From assembly GCA_964020155.1 (NCBI GenBank), contig OZ026552.1:5769048-5833047 (forward strand): DNA of 64,000 nucleotides, read 5' to 3'. Positions 1 to 17,082 of the stretch are shown one piece after another (the first letter of the stretch is position 1; each line of letters starts with the position of its first letter). The position numbers were made by a program, and so were the translations under genes. This DNA is from Chondrilla cf. caribensis (lineage: Eukaryota > Porifera > Demospongiae > Chondrillida > Chondrillidae). Under the pieces are notes generated by a model that did not search any database, was not told the origin of the DNA, and was given only the letters and a program-made list of their open reading frames with translations.

Positions 1-1222
1 TGGACAATGTACGACATCGAGGATAAGTGCAAGGTGGTGAGGTTGTGTGGCAGCCCTCTCGACCCCCTGCTGTGGGGATTGGATGAGAAGGGTCGACTCA
101 AGCAGTATGTTCTTGAGAGACATGACCGGCAGTGTGTGGTGAGGTCTTGTGAAATGTCCGTCATCCTTGGCAAGTCTCGCGTGAAGTGCGACCTGGTGGA
201 TGTCTGTGTGTCATATGCAAGCGTGGGATCGTCCCACTCCTCACCCACTCCCACGACGGATCCCAACAGTGACAGTGATGATGAGTATACAGAAGCTCTC
301 CCCTTTGCTCACCTTGGCCACTTCAAGTATGCCACTCGCTACTGCTGCTCCGATGGGAGTTGTGACATGTGCTTGTCCATGAAGGCCACAGCTGACTACC
401 GAACCACCGGCCACAGCATGGAGATTGCAACAACATCTTCAGGAGCCATTCTGCTGTCACCAAGGAAACGGCCACCTCAGCATTCTATTCAAAGTCAACA
501 GAAAAAGACAAAGTCGTGTTTAAGTGAGTATTCTTGCTTTTGGCTTGCTTTCATTTGTTGGTGTGTTGTGGTTGACATTCAAGTCCTTGTGTTATGCATC
601 AACAGATAAGTACTACCTCTTGGAAGGTGTGTCTCTGGGGATATACACCTCCACTGCTATTGACAGGGCACGGCAACTACAGTCTGACACTGATGTGAGC
701 AGTTCAGGTCCCATTTTGAATCCACTTCCAGAAATTATACAAAAGGTAAGGAAACAGGTCATTGTAAATGTCCTTGATGCTCCATGATATATAACTCCTG
801 TCTCTCTCCATGGTATATGGTTCTATATCTCTCTCCATGGTATATGGTTCTATGTCTCTCTCCATGGTATATGGTTCTATCTCTCTCTCCATAGTATATG
901 GTTCTATCTCTCTCTCCATAGTATATGGTTCTATATCTCTCTCCATAGTATATGGTTCTATATCTCTCTCCATAGTATATGGTTCTATATCTCTCTCTCC
1001 ATGGTATATGGCTCGTATCTCTCTCTCCAGCCTAGTGATACCTTTGGGTTTGCACTCGAGGTTATGAGCAAAGGAGGAGAACACATGGAACCATTAGCCC
1101 CTCCCCCGAAGGACACACCTCTTGACAGTGGACACCACACCCACCTTGACGCTATCAACCTGGATCAAGATGTGTTCTTCACTGCTGTTGACCACCCATC
1201 TCAAGGACAAGTCTTAGCATGA
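1..1222 (+). CDS. 3' end of unrecognised gene (partial)
   Basis: Three exons can be joined in frame: 1-523, 606-745 and 1031-1222, with donors gtgagt and gtaagg, acceptors ending cag, and a TGA stop at 1220-1222. The reading frame is open from base 1, so the 5' part lies outside the window. The protein begins WTMYDIEDKCKVVRLCGSP, has an acidic Ser/Thr stretch (DPNSDSDDEYTEALPF), a Cys-rich patch (YCCSDGSCDMC) and a Pro-rich, acidic tail. I do not recognise the family. Intron 2 is filled by a 27-bp minisatellite. The stop lies 364 bp from the stop of the convergent alpha-glucosidase gene, and the AT-rich stretch between them shows nothing else. Confidence 0.6.
803..1027. repeat. 27-bp minisatellite in intron of first gene
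   Basis: About eight copies of a unit around CCATGGTATATGGTTCTATA plus a CTCTCTCT linker, with point variants. It fills the second intron and runs into the pyrimidine tract of the acceptor at 1030, so the repeat supplies part of the splice-acceptor signal. Confidence 0.9.
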
Positions 1223-1585
1223 TCAAGTTTTACCAATTTTAATATAATACAAAAGGTTATAATTACGGATTTAATTGTAAAATTAGCTTAAATGAAATCT
1301 GTACAATTTTTGACTGGCTATATATTATAATTTTTATAAATGATTTGTCACTTAGATATTGCTCCAATATGATACTTTTTACATGTAGTATATCCAGTAA
1401 AATCACCATATAAACAAGCAATAGTTTCAATTATAGCTTCAATTAAGCACACAAAATACAAATACTAATATTAACCACCCAGCTAGCTATCAAACAACTA
1501 TTTTGGCAGAAGAAACAATATTGAATATCGTGATTAGGTCCACACTGTTGGAGAATAATGATGTCCTTGAGCTTGGTTGCCATGG

Positions 1586-7752
<6,167 letters not shown>

Positions 7753-7845
7753 CTCGCTCTGTCTCTGTAGAGATCGGCCGGTTTGCACTCTTATGGCGTT
7801 ATCCAGAGGTCACGGGTTTATGGTCACGTGATTAAGGGATTAAAG
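7753..7845. promoter_or_regulatory. 93-bp divergent promoter between GH31 glucosidase and XPO4, with CLEAR-like E-box
   Basis: The two start codons lie 93 bp apart on opposite strands, so they must share promoter sequence. GTCACGTGAT at 7823-7832 contains the palindromic E-box CACGTG and matches the core of the CLEAR element (GTCACGTGAC) bound by TFEB-type factors at lysosomal genes in mammals. Its presence beside a lysosomal-type glucosidase is suggestive, not proof. Confidence 0.6.
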
Positions 7846-9370
7846 ATGGCCGCTCTATCTAGAGCCGACCTGCAGCTCCGGTTGGAAGATGCTGCTGGGA
7901 AGATACTGGTACGTGCAAGCTGTATACATCCATAGAAATGTGGGAATTATGTGAGTATTATCTTCTAATGTTAGTCTAGACCTCAGGCAGTGAGTGCGGT
8001 GGAAAGATGTGAAGCGGAAAAGATATTCTTGTCCTTAAGAACCGAAAAATCACCCTACGAACTTTGCCAGTACTTGTTAGGTGTGTTCGAATGCAGCTCT
8101 TATTTGCTTCATAAGATTTGGATAACCGAAGAGTCGACTGGATTTGATCCACTATCTTCCTCGTCCACAGAACACAGTCAGGTGGACTTTGTCCACTTCC
8201 AGGCGCTGACCGCCATCCGAGAGGCCTTCCTGAGGGAATGGGAGACGCTGCCACTGGACGTTGGTGCTGGTCTGTGGCAGTATCTAGTGCGTTTTATCAT
8301 GTCACAACAACATAGGTGTGTATACTGTATGTACTGTGTGTACTGTATGTACACGGGGTACTGTGTGTACTGTATGTAATGTGTGTACTGTGTGTACTGT
8401 AAGTAATGTGTGTGTACGATGTGTACTGTATGTACTGTGTGTACTGTGTGTACTGTGGAACCACAGGTTAGGTAGTGTGTATTATCTACAGCTGGTCCAT
8501 ATTCCTCTTGCTATAGACTGGAGTCATATGTGGTGAAGGAGACGTTTCATGTCATTTCCATCATTGTGAAGAGGTCTCTGGTGAACGGGAAGGACATGTT
8601 ACAGCAAACCTTGTCTGTTGTCAGTGACGCTGTCCAGGGACAGCTGGACACAGTAAGTGGACCCACTCCCCACCCCACACCTCCAACTCATGTGATCCTC
8701 GGATGACGTGCAGTGTTTACTTCCTGTCCCTCCAGCAACATGTGGGGTACAGCCTGCTGTTAGCTCTCATGTCCGAGTTTGCCTCCACTACTGGACCTGG
8801 TCAGAGGGGGCTCTCCCTGGAGTATTGTGTGCAGTGCAAGAAGTCTATAGAGGTAGAGGAGGTAGTGAGTGGGTGGGGTGGTGAGTGGGTGGGGGTTGAG
8901 AGTGGGTGGGGGTTGAGAGTGGGTGGGGTGGTGAGTGGGTGGGGGTTGAGAGTGGGTGGGGTGGTGAGTGGGTGGGGGTTGAGAGTGGGTGGGATGGTGA
9001 GTGGGTGAGGGGGTTGAGAGCGAGTGAGGTGGTGAGTGGGTGGGGTAGTGAGTAGGTGGATGTTGAGAGTGGGTCGGGAGTAGGTCAGGTGTGGATGGGA
9101 AGTGGACGGTGAGTGTTTGAGATCTTGTAGGGAGTGGATGGCTAATGGTTTGGGAGACACATTATGAGTGCGCTTATGTTACACTTCATCCACTTTATAG
9201 GATGTGGAGATGAGGAATATGTTTTCTATGATTTTACAAGTGTTGGAGATGGTAGTGACTTCTGCCTCATCAAAGTGTTCTGTAAATCACAATTTGCTGT
9301 CTCTAATAGTGGAACTGGCCCAAGTGGTCCTAACATGGGACTTCACCAATAGACTTTGTGAGTTGGCTGG

Positions 9371-9445
<75 letters not shown>

Positions 9446-12400
9446 TGTGTGTGTGTGTGTGTGTGTGACATCATCCCACGGAGGAGCTCTATCTCCTGAT
9501 CCTCGCAGCAACTTTCAAAGGATTTGACAGTCGAGAGCTCTACATGATTCCTCTGAAGCCTCCCTTGTCTTGGAGAGAGATCGTTGTTAACCCAAACCTT
9601 ATAAAACTGTTCTTCTTGGTATGTATGTACATGTGTGTTTGGTACATGTGTACATGTGTTTTGAGTGCATGTTTGAGTGTCATGTTTACGCTCAGTTGCT
9701 GCCGGTGGTGGAGGATAGGGACTCTCTTAGCCACATGTGTCTCCAGTGTCTCTCCCAGTTGGCCTCGCTCACCGGACCCGCTCTGGCTAGACAAAGTGAC
9801 AAAGCTGTCTTTGTTCAAGCCTACATCCAGGAGCTGATCTCCTTCATGACAAGGTGTTGTCTCTGCACACTGCTTGTCTCTTGCCCCCTTCACCTGCTCC
9901 CTCCTACCAGACCCGGAGTCCGCACTGGGATGATGTGCTCCTTGATGGCTGCTTGTAGGAGACTTCTGGACAACTTCTCCACTACTCAAGTTGTCTCAAT
10001 CGATAAAGACACTCTTTCACAATTTCTTTCTTTACTATCACGGGTCTCTGTAGATGCTAGTAAGCAAGCAGCATTAGTCGGAGTAAGTAGATGTGTGTTT
10101 CCTCCAATTGTACGTCCCGTACTTGACTATTTTCCTAATTATGTGTGTAGGACAGCGAAGCATCCCACGAAGGAGAAGAGACATTTGAGAGTGTTTCGGG
10201 AATATGGGTTCGTCTAGTCTCTGAGACTTCCCTGTTTGAAGGAGAGCAGCTAGGTCACTACATTGCGCCTGTCATTCAAGCCTTTCTCAAGAGCAAGCTG
10301 ACGAGGCCTGAAGGATGGAGGGAGGACTGTGAAGACACAGAGCAATTTGATGTAGGATTTGAAGATGACAAGACGTCCAGTCATGAGCAGTTACAGTCCA
10401 TTTCTATACTGGCTAGGGAAATCCCCTTCCACATCCTGCCGCTCCTGGTGGACTTGGTCTGCAATCGTGTCCACAGACTAGCCCTCGTCGTCCTCGGTCA
10501 GACTGACAACCTCCCCATCTCTCTCAACAGCCTCTTTGAAGACCTTCACTGGCTCTTTCTGGTCTCAGGACATGTCATCACCAACATATCCCGTGATGAA
10601 GCCAGTGTCATACCTCAGCCAATAATGATGTTCTCCTGTGCCAGCTCCAAACTGCTGAGTCAGCAGTCAGAGGGACTGTACCAATTGATCAAGATGGAAT
10701 CTCCTGACTTGGTCACCTCGTACCATCAACAGATGTCTGGTCTGGATCCTGTGGTTGCTCTACCTGTGGCTGTGTTGCAGTATTGCCATGTGGCGGGGAG
10801 TCTGGTTGCCAAGGGGATGTCAGATGTGCTGAGTCCACAAGTAGCAGAATCCGCCCTGTGGTTCCTCACTTACTGGACCAAGGCGTATCTCGGGTTCAAG
10901 GAGTCTAAATACGATCCAGTGAGTGGCTGCATCCACAGACACTTGGTGCCTCATCACTGTACTTTCTCCCTCAGGTTAGTTTATCGTTGTTGGCGGTGTT
11001 CGGTGAGGAGTCCCCACTAGCCTCCTCCATGGTTGGGTACCTAGTGGAGCTGTGTGTGACACAGTTGGCCCAGTGGTGTGGGGAGGACAGTGTCTCACTC
11101 ACTGTCTGTCAACTGTTGAAAGTACTGTTAGCACATTCAAGATGGTGGGTTTGCTGTTGTCATTCCTGTTTTCATGGTGACCCCACCATTGTTATAAACT
11201 CCACCTTCTATCTCATAGGAGAACTGTAGCCATGGACTCCCCCCATCTGTGGAATCTTCTCAAGCAACTGGTGGGGTTTTCCCCTCCAATTCCATCCCTA
11301 TATCCAAATACACAACGCTCTTTAGTGGTTGCTTTGGCAACAGCATCTTCCCATGACAAATTTTTCTCACTAGTGAGTACCAATGTAGTTCATTGCATCC
11401 ACATGGCTTCATATTGAGTTTCCCATGATAGCTGATGGAGGAGTATGTCAAGTATGCTACATATGCTGTTGAAATGGTTTCCAAGGAGATGAATGTACAC
11501 AACAGTTTTCTGTTTTATTTGGAGTTTCTCGTGGGATTATCTGAAGGCTGTGTCCCATCCAAAGTGCCGTTGCTATTCGAGTACATTCTTCCAACATTAA
11601 AGGGCCTGGTTCCCTTGCTCAAGATGCTGGTCGGACACAGTGAAGCCATCCTCCTCATCCTGCAAGTCTTCTCATGCACTGCAGACAGGCTCTTGCCTCA
11701 CTTACCAGAAGTAAGGAGGTTAGAATCAAACACTTGTCCAACAAAGTCATCTGTGCAGATTCCCTCCCCAGGATGGTTCGAGGATGTTATTCAAGCTCAG
11801 CTTGGAGGTTCTGGAGATGTACACCCTCCACAATGCTGCCAAGTACAGAGAAGGGTCTGTGGCTGAAGAGGAGCAGTGTGGGGACATCGTGGAGTGTTTC
11901 AAACTACTACAGAATTTGTCCATTAAAGAGATACTGGATTTCGTTGATACCTCAGGTGAGTTCAATCATAAAATAAATGTATTATGTATATTGTATGGTC
12001 TCTGTGTACTGTGTGTACTGTATGTATTGTGTGTACTGTATGTACTGTATGTACTGTGTGTACTGTGTGTACTGTGTGTACTGTATGTACTGTATGTACT
12101 GTGTGTACTGTATGTACTGTGTGTACTGTATGTACTGTATGTACTGTGTGTACTGTGTGTACTGTGTGTACTGTATGTACTGTATGTACTGTGTGTACTG
12201 TATGTACTGTGTGTACTGTATGTACTGTATGTACTGTGTGTACTGTGTGTACTGTGTGTACTGTGTGTACTGTACGTACAGTATAGACTGGTTGTAGTCC
12301 ATCAGCTATATGTATGGCTTCCTTGTACAGAGGACCTACTGAAGCTATCTGAAGAAGTTGTTCTTCACGGAATTACTATATTGCTCCCTTTAATTAATGA

Positions 12401-13104
12401 ACAACTACTTCAGGTATGTACATTGCAAGTGATGCATGGTGGGCGTGACTGACACGCCTCTCTCTATCCACAGTATCCTTCACTATGCACCCAGCTGTGC
12501 AGTGTGGTGTGCAATATTTGTGAGATGCATTCAGACAGTGTTCTCCTGTTGGATAGGGGACACTTTGAGATGCTGTTACAAGTTCTCAACATAGGACTAC
12601 TCAAGTGTGTGTGTGTGTGTATGTGTGTGTGTGTGTTTGTGTGCGTGTGTGTGTGTGCGTGTGTGTACGTGTGGGTGTGTTGTGTGTGGGGGAGGGGTTT
12701 ATTGTGGGTGTGCTATATTGCTTTACTGTACTTTTCAGAGGTGGACCAGAAGTGTGTATAGACTGTGCCAAAGCTGTCCATTCTCTATCAAAACAGTGCT
12801 GTCTGTTGGAGACTTCCACCCACAAGGGTTCTGTCCTCCAGGGATTATGTCAGTTCACCAAAGTGAGTGGGTGGGGCTTGTGCATTGTTCTCACTGGGGA
12901 TGAGGTCATTCTATCTTTTAATTGCTAATTAGGTGTTTCAAATGATAATAGAGTCCTCCACTAATAAGGATATCACTGACGTGTGTGGGAAGACGCTATC
13001 TTCCCTGCACCACTCCTGTGAGCAGGTTAGACCCTGGGTGTTGGACCGTGGTGTCCACTACCATGTCACTGTGTGTGTTGTCCATACCACAGACTGATCT
13101 GTAG
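7846..13104 (+). CDS. XPO4: Exportin-4
   Basis: Importin-beta-family nuclear transport receptor that exports eIF5A and SMADs and imports SOX proteins in mammals. The start MAALSRADLQLRLEDAAGKIL is followed by an exon with the family motif AEKIFLSLRTEKSPYELC. Later exons align along the full length with vertebrate XPO4, for example ALWFLTYWTKAYLGF near 10855 and LCSVVCNICEMHSDS near 12500. HEAT-repeat helices are expected throughout; no catalytic residues apply. Introns carry TG tracts and three minisatellites. The C-terminus is uncertain: the last clear exon ends HHSCEQ at 13025, and the best continuation adds only TDL and a TAG at 13102. That is some 60 residues shorter than the human protein, so a further exon may have been missed. 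Confidence 0.88.
8316..8457. repeat. TGTACTG-type minisatellite beginning at a splice donor
   Basis: Alternating TGTACTGTG and TGTACTGTA units. The XPO4 exon ends SQQHR and the intron opens GTGTGTATACTGTATG, so the donor is the first repeat unit. The following exon begins LESYVVKETF. Confidence 0.9.
8861..9070. repeat. G-rich GAGTGGGTGGGGTGGT minisatellite
   Basis: Irregular repeats of GTGAGTGGGTGGGG and GTTGAGAGTGGGTGGG in an XPO4 intron. The G-rich sense strand has many runs of three or four G and could form quadruplexes in the pre-mRNA. Confidence 0.9.
9371..9469. repeat. (TG)n tract near a splice donor
   Basis: XPO4 intron: the exon ends LTWDFTNRL, donor gtgagt, and the TG tract begins about 20 bp further on. 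Confidence 0.95.
12000..12275. repeat. TGTGTACTGTATGTACTG minisatellite
   Basis: Higher-order array of 9-bp TGTACTGTG/TGTACTGTA units in a repeated pattern, inside the XPO4 intron after VDTSG. Same sequence class as the array at 8316-8457. Confidence 0.95.
12605..12690. repeat. (TG)n tract at a splice donor
   Basis: The XPO4 exon ends VLNIGLL; the intron begins GTGTGTGT at 12605. Splicing to the acceptor cag before AGGTGGACC restores the frame (LKGGPEVCIDCAKA), confirming that the donor lies in the repeat. Confidence 0.95.
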
Positions 13105-13238
13105 AGAGGTGTACACAAGGGAACATCACTGCCGTCTGTAGCAGAACCGTAATTCCACCGCCAAAGACCGTTATCAATCGGACCTCCAGATAACCTGGCC
13201 ATTTTTAATTATCTCGTTTATAATTGATTTCAATGATT

Positions 13239-13253
13239 GCGTCACGTGCGCAT
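13239..13253 (+). promoter_or_regulatory. E-box/NRF1-like element upstream of NDUFAF4
   Basis: GCGTCACGTGCGCATAG holds CACGTG (13243-13248) overlapping TGCGCA, the core of NRF1 sites, which in animals often sit at nuclear genes for mitochondrial proteins. It lies about 70 bp before the NDUFAF4 start. Confidence 0.4.
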
Positions 13254-13318
13254 AGCTCGACCCCTTTTGTTGATTACGTAACCTCGATATAAATGGCTAC
13301 TTTGTAGAGTCCTAAGTG

Positions 13319-14559
13319 ATGGGGTCTAGGTTATCACGCTTATTCGGGAGAGCCGGAAAGGTGCACAAGCCAGAGGCGGGTGCTCATAGAAGTAGACAGA
13401 CCATTGGAGAAGAATCCGACGTATTGGCGTCAGACCTTAACCAGCTCCGAGATAAGAGCAATGAAGACGTGTTCTTGCAAAGGTTAAAAGGTGTTTATGT
13501 CGAGTCTTCTACAGAAACCACCAAGGTGCGTATTACCGTATTTATACATTCTGTGATACTGTGGATGTAGCGCGTGGCTTCCCGCGTAGTACTGGCCACG
13601 AACGTCGGTATGTCTGTTCACGATGTGGTTTCTTTTAATTTTACAAATAAGTCCCTATCAGCGCCTGTCTGCCAGGTGCTGGGACTAGTGCGGTTGGGTG
13701 ATTATCTAGTGGTCAGCATGCCGGCATCACTCCATCACAGATGTTTTAATGCTTCATCTCCCTTGATCATCATTGACTGTATGAAGTACACCATACCCGG
13801 ACATAGGGTGATTACTGAGCAAGTTACCCTCTCTCTTCTATGTACTGTATAGAATTGTGCATGTGCCGGTGTGTCCCCGGTGTACATGTGCCGGTGTGTC
13901 CCCAGTGTACATGTGCTGGTGTGTCCCCATGTACATGTGCTGATGTGTCCCCAGTGTACATGTGCTGGTATGTCCCCAGTGTACATGTGCTGATGTGTCC
14001 CCAGTGTACATCTGCTGGTGTGTCCCCAGTGTACATGTGCTGGTGTGTCCCCAGTGTACATGGGCTGATGTGTCCCCAGTGTACATGTGCTGATGTGTCC
14101 CCAGTGTACATGTGCTGATGTGTCCCCAGTGTACATGTGCTGATGTGTCCCCAGTGTACATGTGCTGGTATACCTTAAATGTGCATGTGCGTGTAGTATG
14201 TCCCTGGCTATACTTGAGTTGTGGCGTTGTCTTATTTCCTACTAAGGCTGGCATTCTTGTGTACTGTTTTGGTCTTCACTATATCCTAGGTAACAAACCC
14301 TTTTGGTGTGGAAAGAAAGCAACTGCATGATGTGTCTCCTTGGAAGCAGGACAGTAGTAGAGGAAGGGGAATTCCAGCAGGATACATTTCAGTACAACAC
14401 GTGGTTGAACTGTTTGACAAAGTAAAGACCAGCAAGGACTATTCTGTTGGAGACATTGTAAAGGATTTCCAACTTGCGGAAGACGATGCTGCTAATTTGA
14501 TTAAATACTTTAACAATTTTAAAGTAATAGCTAACGTTAAGATTGAAGCCAAAGTTTAA
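13319..14559 (+). CDS. NDUFAF4: NADH dehydrogenase (complex I) assembly factor 4
   Basis: Mitochondrial protein needed early in complex I assembly. Two exons, 13319-13525 and 14290-14559, give exactly 159 codons (158 aa; human 175). Matches to the family are LKGVYVESSTETTK near the end of exon 1 (human LKDVYVDS), GYISVQHVVELFDK, and the C-terminal FQLAEDDAANLIKYFNNFKV (human core KYFVTFEV). The N-terminus MGSRLSRLFGRAGK has Gly2 followed by basic residues. A 25-bp minisatellite lies in the intron. The gene converges on LATS with 312 bp between stops; AATAAA at 14806-14811 is a candidate polyadenylation signal. Confidence 0.85.
13862..14170. repeat. 25-bp minisatellite in the NDUFAF4 intron
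   Basis: About twelve copies of a unit built on TGTGTCCCCAGTGTACATG plus TGCTGA/G. Period 25, so it reads open in all three frames on the minus strand without being coding. Confidence 0.95.
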
Positions 14560-14871
14560 TTGAATTATAAACCGCCATTTTCATGTCGTCATAATATAGT
14601 GACATCACGTGAATTGTAATACGAGTGTGGCGGTTCGACGACAACAGGTGTTTAAATTAACCAGGAATTCGCGGAATGTCGACCCGGTCATTCACATCAA
14701 CAAGCTGGCTCTCCCACGGGATATTTCAATTCACTTCAAAAACATTCCAAATGATAGGAGATAAGCAATATGTGCAACAATGTTTAAAATACAAATTCTA
14801 CATAAAATAAAAAAACATGGATTGACAGTGTGTATTGACTGCAAACATGGACGAGTTAAGTGACATGACAT

Positions 14872-16884
14872 TCAGACATAAATAGGTTGAGGCTTTGGCT
14901 TGCTCTCTTTGGAGGATGTACTACCACTAGGAGGTGGTGGAGGAGGGTTACTGTTGCCAGGATACGGTGGGTTGAAGGACTGCTGGGTTATTTGGTGGTG
15001 TTCTTGCTTCTGTTGCATTCGCTCTTCCAGCCAAAATCTTCTGAAGGTCCAATCGGAGAAGGCATAATCTGGACCCTCTAGAATAGCATTTGGGTCGTCT
15101 GTTTTTCGTCTTTGAAGTTGTGATGAAGGTATTTCATCAAAATGAGAGGTGTCCAGATCATGTGTGATCTTAGGAATATAGGGAGGTTCGTAATTCCTTA
15201 TCCCAACCTCCCAGTCTATCAGCTGGAAGAAGGGATGACGCTTGATCTCATCTGCTCCATTGACGCCGAGTCGTCTCTCTGGGTCACAAACCAGCCGCAG
15301 TATCAGATCGCACGCCTGAGGGGTCATGCGCGATCTAGCTTGTGGGGGGATGTGCAGGTGATGGGGCCAGTTGATGATTTTCATCTGCGTGTCACTGGGT
15401 GTGTTGGCGAGGAAGGGTGGGTGACCGACAATCATCTCATACAGAATGACTCCAACTGACCACCAATCACAGGTGTGGGTGTATCCTTGTCGTCTTAGAA
15501 CTTCACAGGCAATGTAATTCGGTGTCCCGACTAAGGAGTGTGCCATACATCGTCTGTGATCGCAGGCTCGTCGCTTCTCCAATACCTTGGGTACTTTGTT
15601 GGATGAGTGGTGCTGAGAAGCGTGACAGCTGCAGTGCTCCAGGACTGTGTCGAGAGGGTCCATGCTGTTCCTCCTCTGGTGGTTGGGGTCGGGGGATTGG
15701 TAGGTGCGGGATTGGTGTGTCCAGCGGAATCCCGTACACAACCCAAAATCTGTTAGCTTAATATGGCCATCCACATCAATGAGGATATTGTCCGGCTTTA
15801 TATCTCTGTGTATAAACCCCATTCTGTGGACGGAATCAATGGCACACACCAATTCTGCCGTGTAGAACAATGCGAGGTGCTCCGGGAAGGTGCCCAGCTT
15901 GATCAGCAGACTCATCATGTCCCCTCCTGGGATGTACTCCATCACAAAGTAGAGATTCTCCTGGTCTTTGAAGGAGAAGAAAAGCTTCACAACCCACTCA
16001 TTGTCGGCCTCTGCCAGGATGTCCCTCTCTGCTTTCACATGTGCCACTTGGTTCTTCTTCACGACGTCAACCTTACGAAGGGTCTTCATCGCATACAGAG
16101 CACTGGTGTCCTTCTTACGGACTAGACTAACGGTACCAAACGCCCCCACTCCGAGGGTTGTGATGGTGTCAAACATGGTGATGTCCATCTTTGCCCTCTT
16201 GAGCCGGAGATAGTTGGTCTCCTTCTGAGCAAGTATCCTTCTCATGTGCTCCGATGTCTTTTCATCAAGATTACGCTTGGCCATTTCTTGCTCAAGTCTC
16301 ACTCGCCTCTGCTGTCTCTGGTGATGGGCCTTGAGTACGTTCTCCATGTGTTGTTCAATGTAGAACTTACACGCTTCCGGGCTGCACACAGACCGCTTCA
16401 GTACGGGCTCCTCTTCGACACCACTGTCGCCACCAGAGGATGGCCTGTGAGGGCCTCTTATGCGAAGAGTACTGGATTCGATATCATAGTAGACAGGAGT
16501 GTGTTCGCGACGTGTGGAGTAGAGAGGAGAGAAGGGAGAGTAGTTGCGATGTTCGATGTCAGGGGGAGGCGATGCATGCACAAAGGGAGACACGGGTGAG
16601 GTCTCCGATCCTTCGTAGTAGTAGGACGCCGAGGGAGTAGGCGTCCTGCTGCTGTACCCTTCCGATTCGATTGGCGGTGTTCTCGAGGGGAGCTTGTCGG
16701 TCGATGGTGGACGGTGAGGGCCTATACTGGAAGACCTGGTCTGGTGGTACACATCTTCTGTCTGCCACCCGCCGTTCGCCACTTGTTCCATGTTGGGACT
16801 TCGGATCGAGCCGCGTTCACTAACCGTCTGATTCAGGGATAAATTCCTTAGCTGCTCGTCAATATTCCTTATGGCCATTTGCAC
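14872..16884 (-). CDS. LATS: LATS/Warts kinase (NDR family, Hippo pathway)
   Basis: Serine/threonine kinase that phosphorylates YAP/Yorkie-type coactivators. Single exon, 670 aa; human LATS1 has 1130, the difference being in the N-terminal region. Residues about 170-235 are the MOB-binding segment (FYIEQHMENVLKAHHQRQ). The kinase domain starts near 240 with GVGAFGTV, Lys267, HRD 359-361 and DFG 379-381, and has the NDR-type insert before the activation loop. AHSLVGTPNY carries the activating Ser450. The hydrophobic motif DWTFRRFW has its Thr, and the C-terminus PIYV resembles the human DLVYV. Odd points: the APE triad reads ACE (459-461), and I see no PPxY motif before the kinase domain. It is divergent with EEF1AKMT1 (198 bp). 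Confidence 0.95.
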   Translation of the reverse strand: MQMAIRNIDEQLRNLSLNQTVSERGSIRSPNMEQVANGGWQTEDVYHQTRSSSIGPHRPPSTDKLPSRTPPIESEGYSSRTPTPSASYYYEGSETSPVSPFVHASPPPDIEHRNYSPFSPLYSTRREHTPVYYDIESSTLRIRGPHRPSSGGDSGVEEEPVLKRSVCSPEACKFYIEQHMENVLKAHHQRQQRRVRLEQEMAKRNLDEKTSEHMRRILAQKETNYLRLKRAKMDITMFDTITTLGVGAFGTVSLVRKKDTSALYAMKTLRKVDVVKKNQVAHVKAERDILAEADNEWVVKLFFSFKDQENLYFVMEYIPGGDMMSLLIKLGTFPEHLALFYTAELVCAIDSVHRMGFIHRDIKPDNILIDVDGHIKLTDFGLCTGFRWTHQSRTYQSPDPNHQRRNSMDPLDTVLEHCSCHASQHHSSNKVPKVLEKRRACDHRRCMAHSLVGTPNYIACEVLRRQGYTHTCDWWSVGVILYEMIVGHPPFLANTPSDTQMKIINWPHHLHIPPQARSRMTPQACDLILRLVCDPERRLGVNGADEIKRHPFFQLIDWEVGIRNYEPPYIPKITHDLDTSHFDEIPSSQLQRRKTDDPNAILEGPDYAFSDWTFRRFWLEERMQQKQEHHQITQQSFNPPYPGNSNPPPPPPSGSTSSKESKPKPQPIYV

Positions 16885-17082
16885 ATAATCTTTCCTACAG
16901 TGAAGTCTTCGGAGCGCAATAAGGGAAATGTCTCCTATACGATATAATATCTAGTCTGTTATTCTCTTGTCCTTCGAGTAGACTAGCGCAGGCTCATCAG
17001 ATGCTTCACATTCCAAACGACTGACATCATATTAATACCGGGATAGTGTATTTGATTGGTGGATCTCATCACGTGGATTAAA
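16885..17082. promoter_or_regulatory. 198-bp divergent promoter LATS / EEF1AKMT1
   Basis: Contains a reverse CCAAT (ATTGG near 17055) and an E-box, TCACGTGGATTAAA, at 17069-17082 directly before the EEF1AKMT1 ATG. The XPO4 promoter has the closely similar TCACGTGATTAAGG. Confidence 0.5.

Noticed and set aside
11977..12302. Open frames of about 100 codons in several frames (YCVYCMYC-type)
   Set aside because: A 9-bp repeat (multiple of three) keeps every frame open; no family similarity, inside an XPO4 intron.
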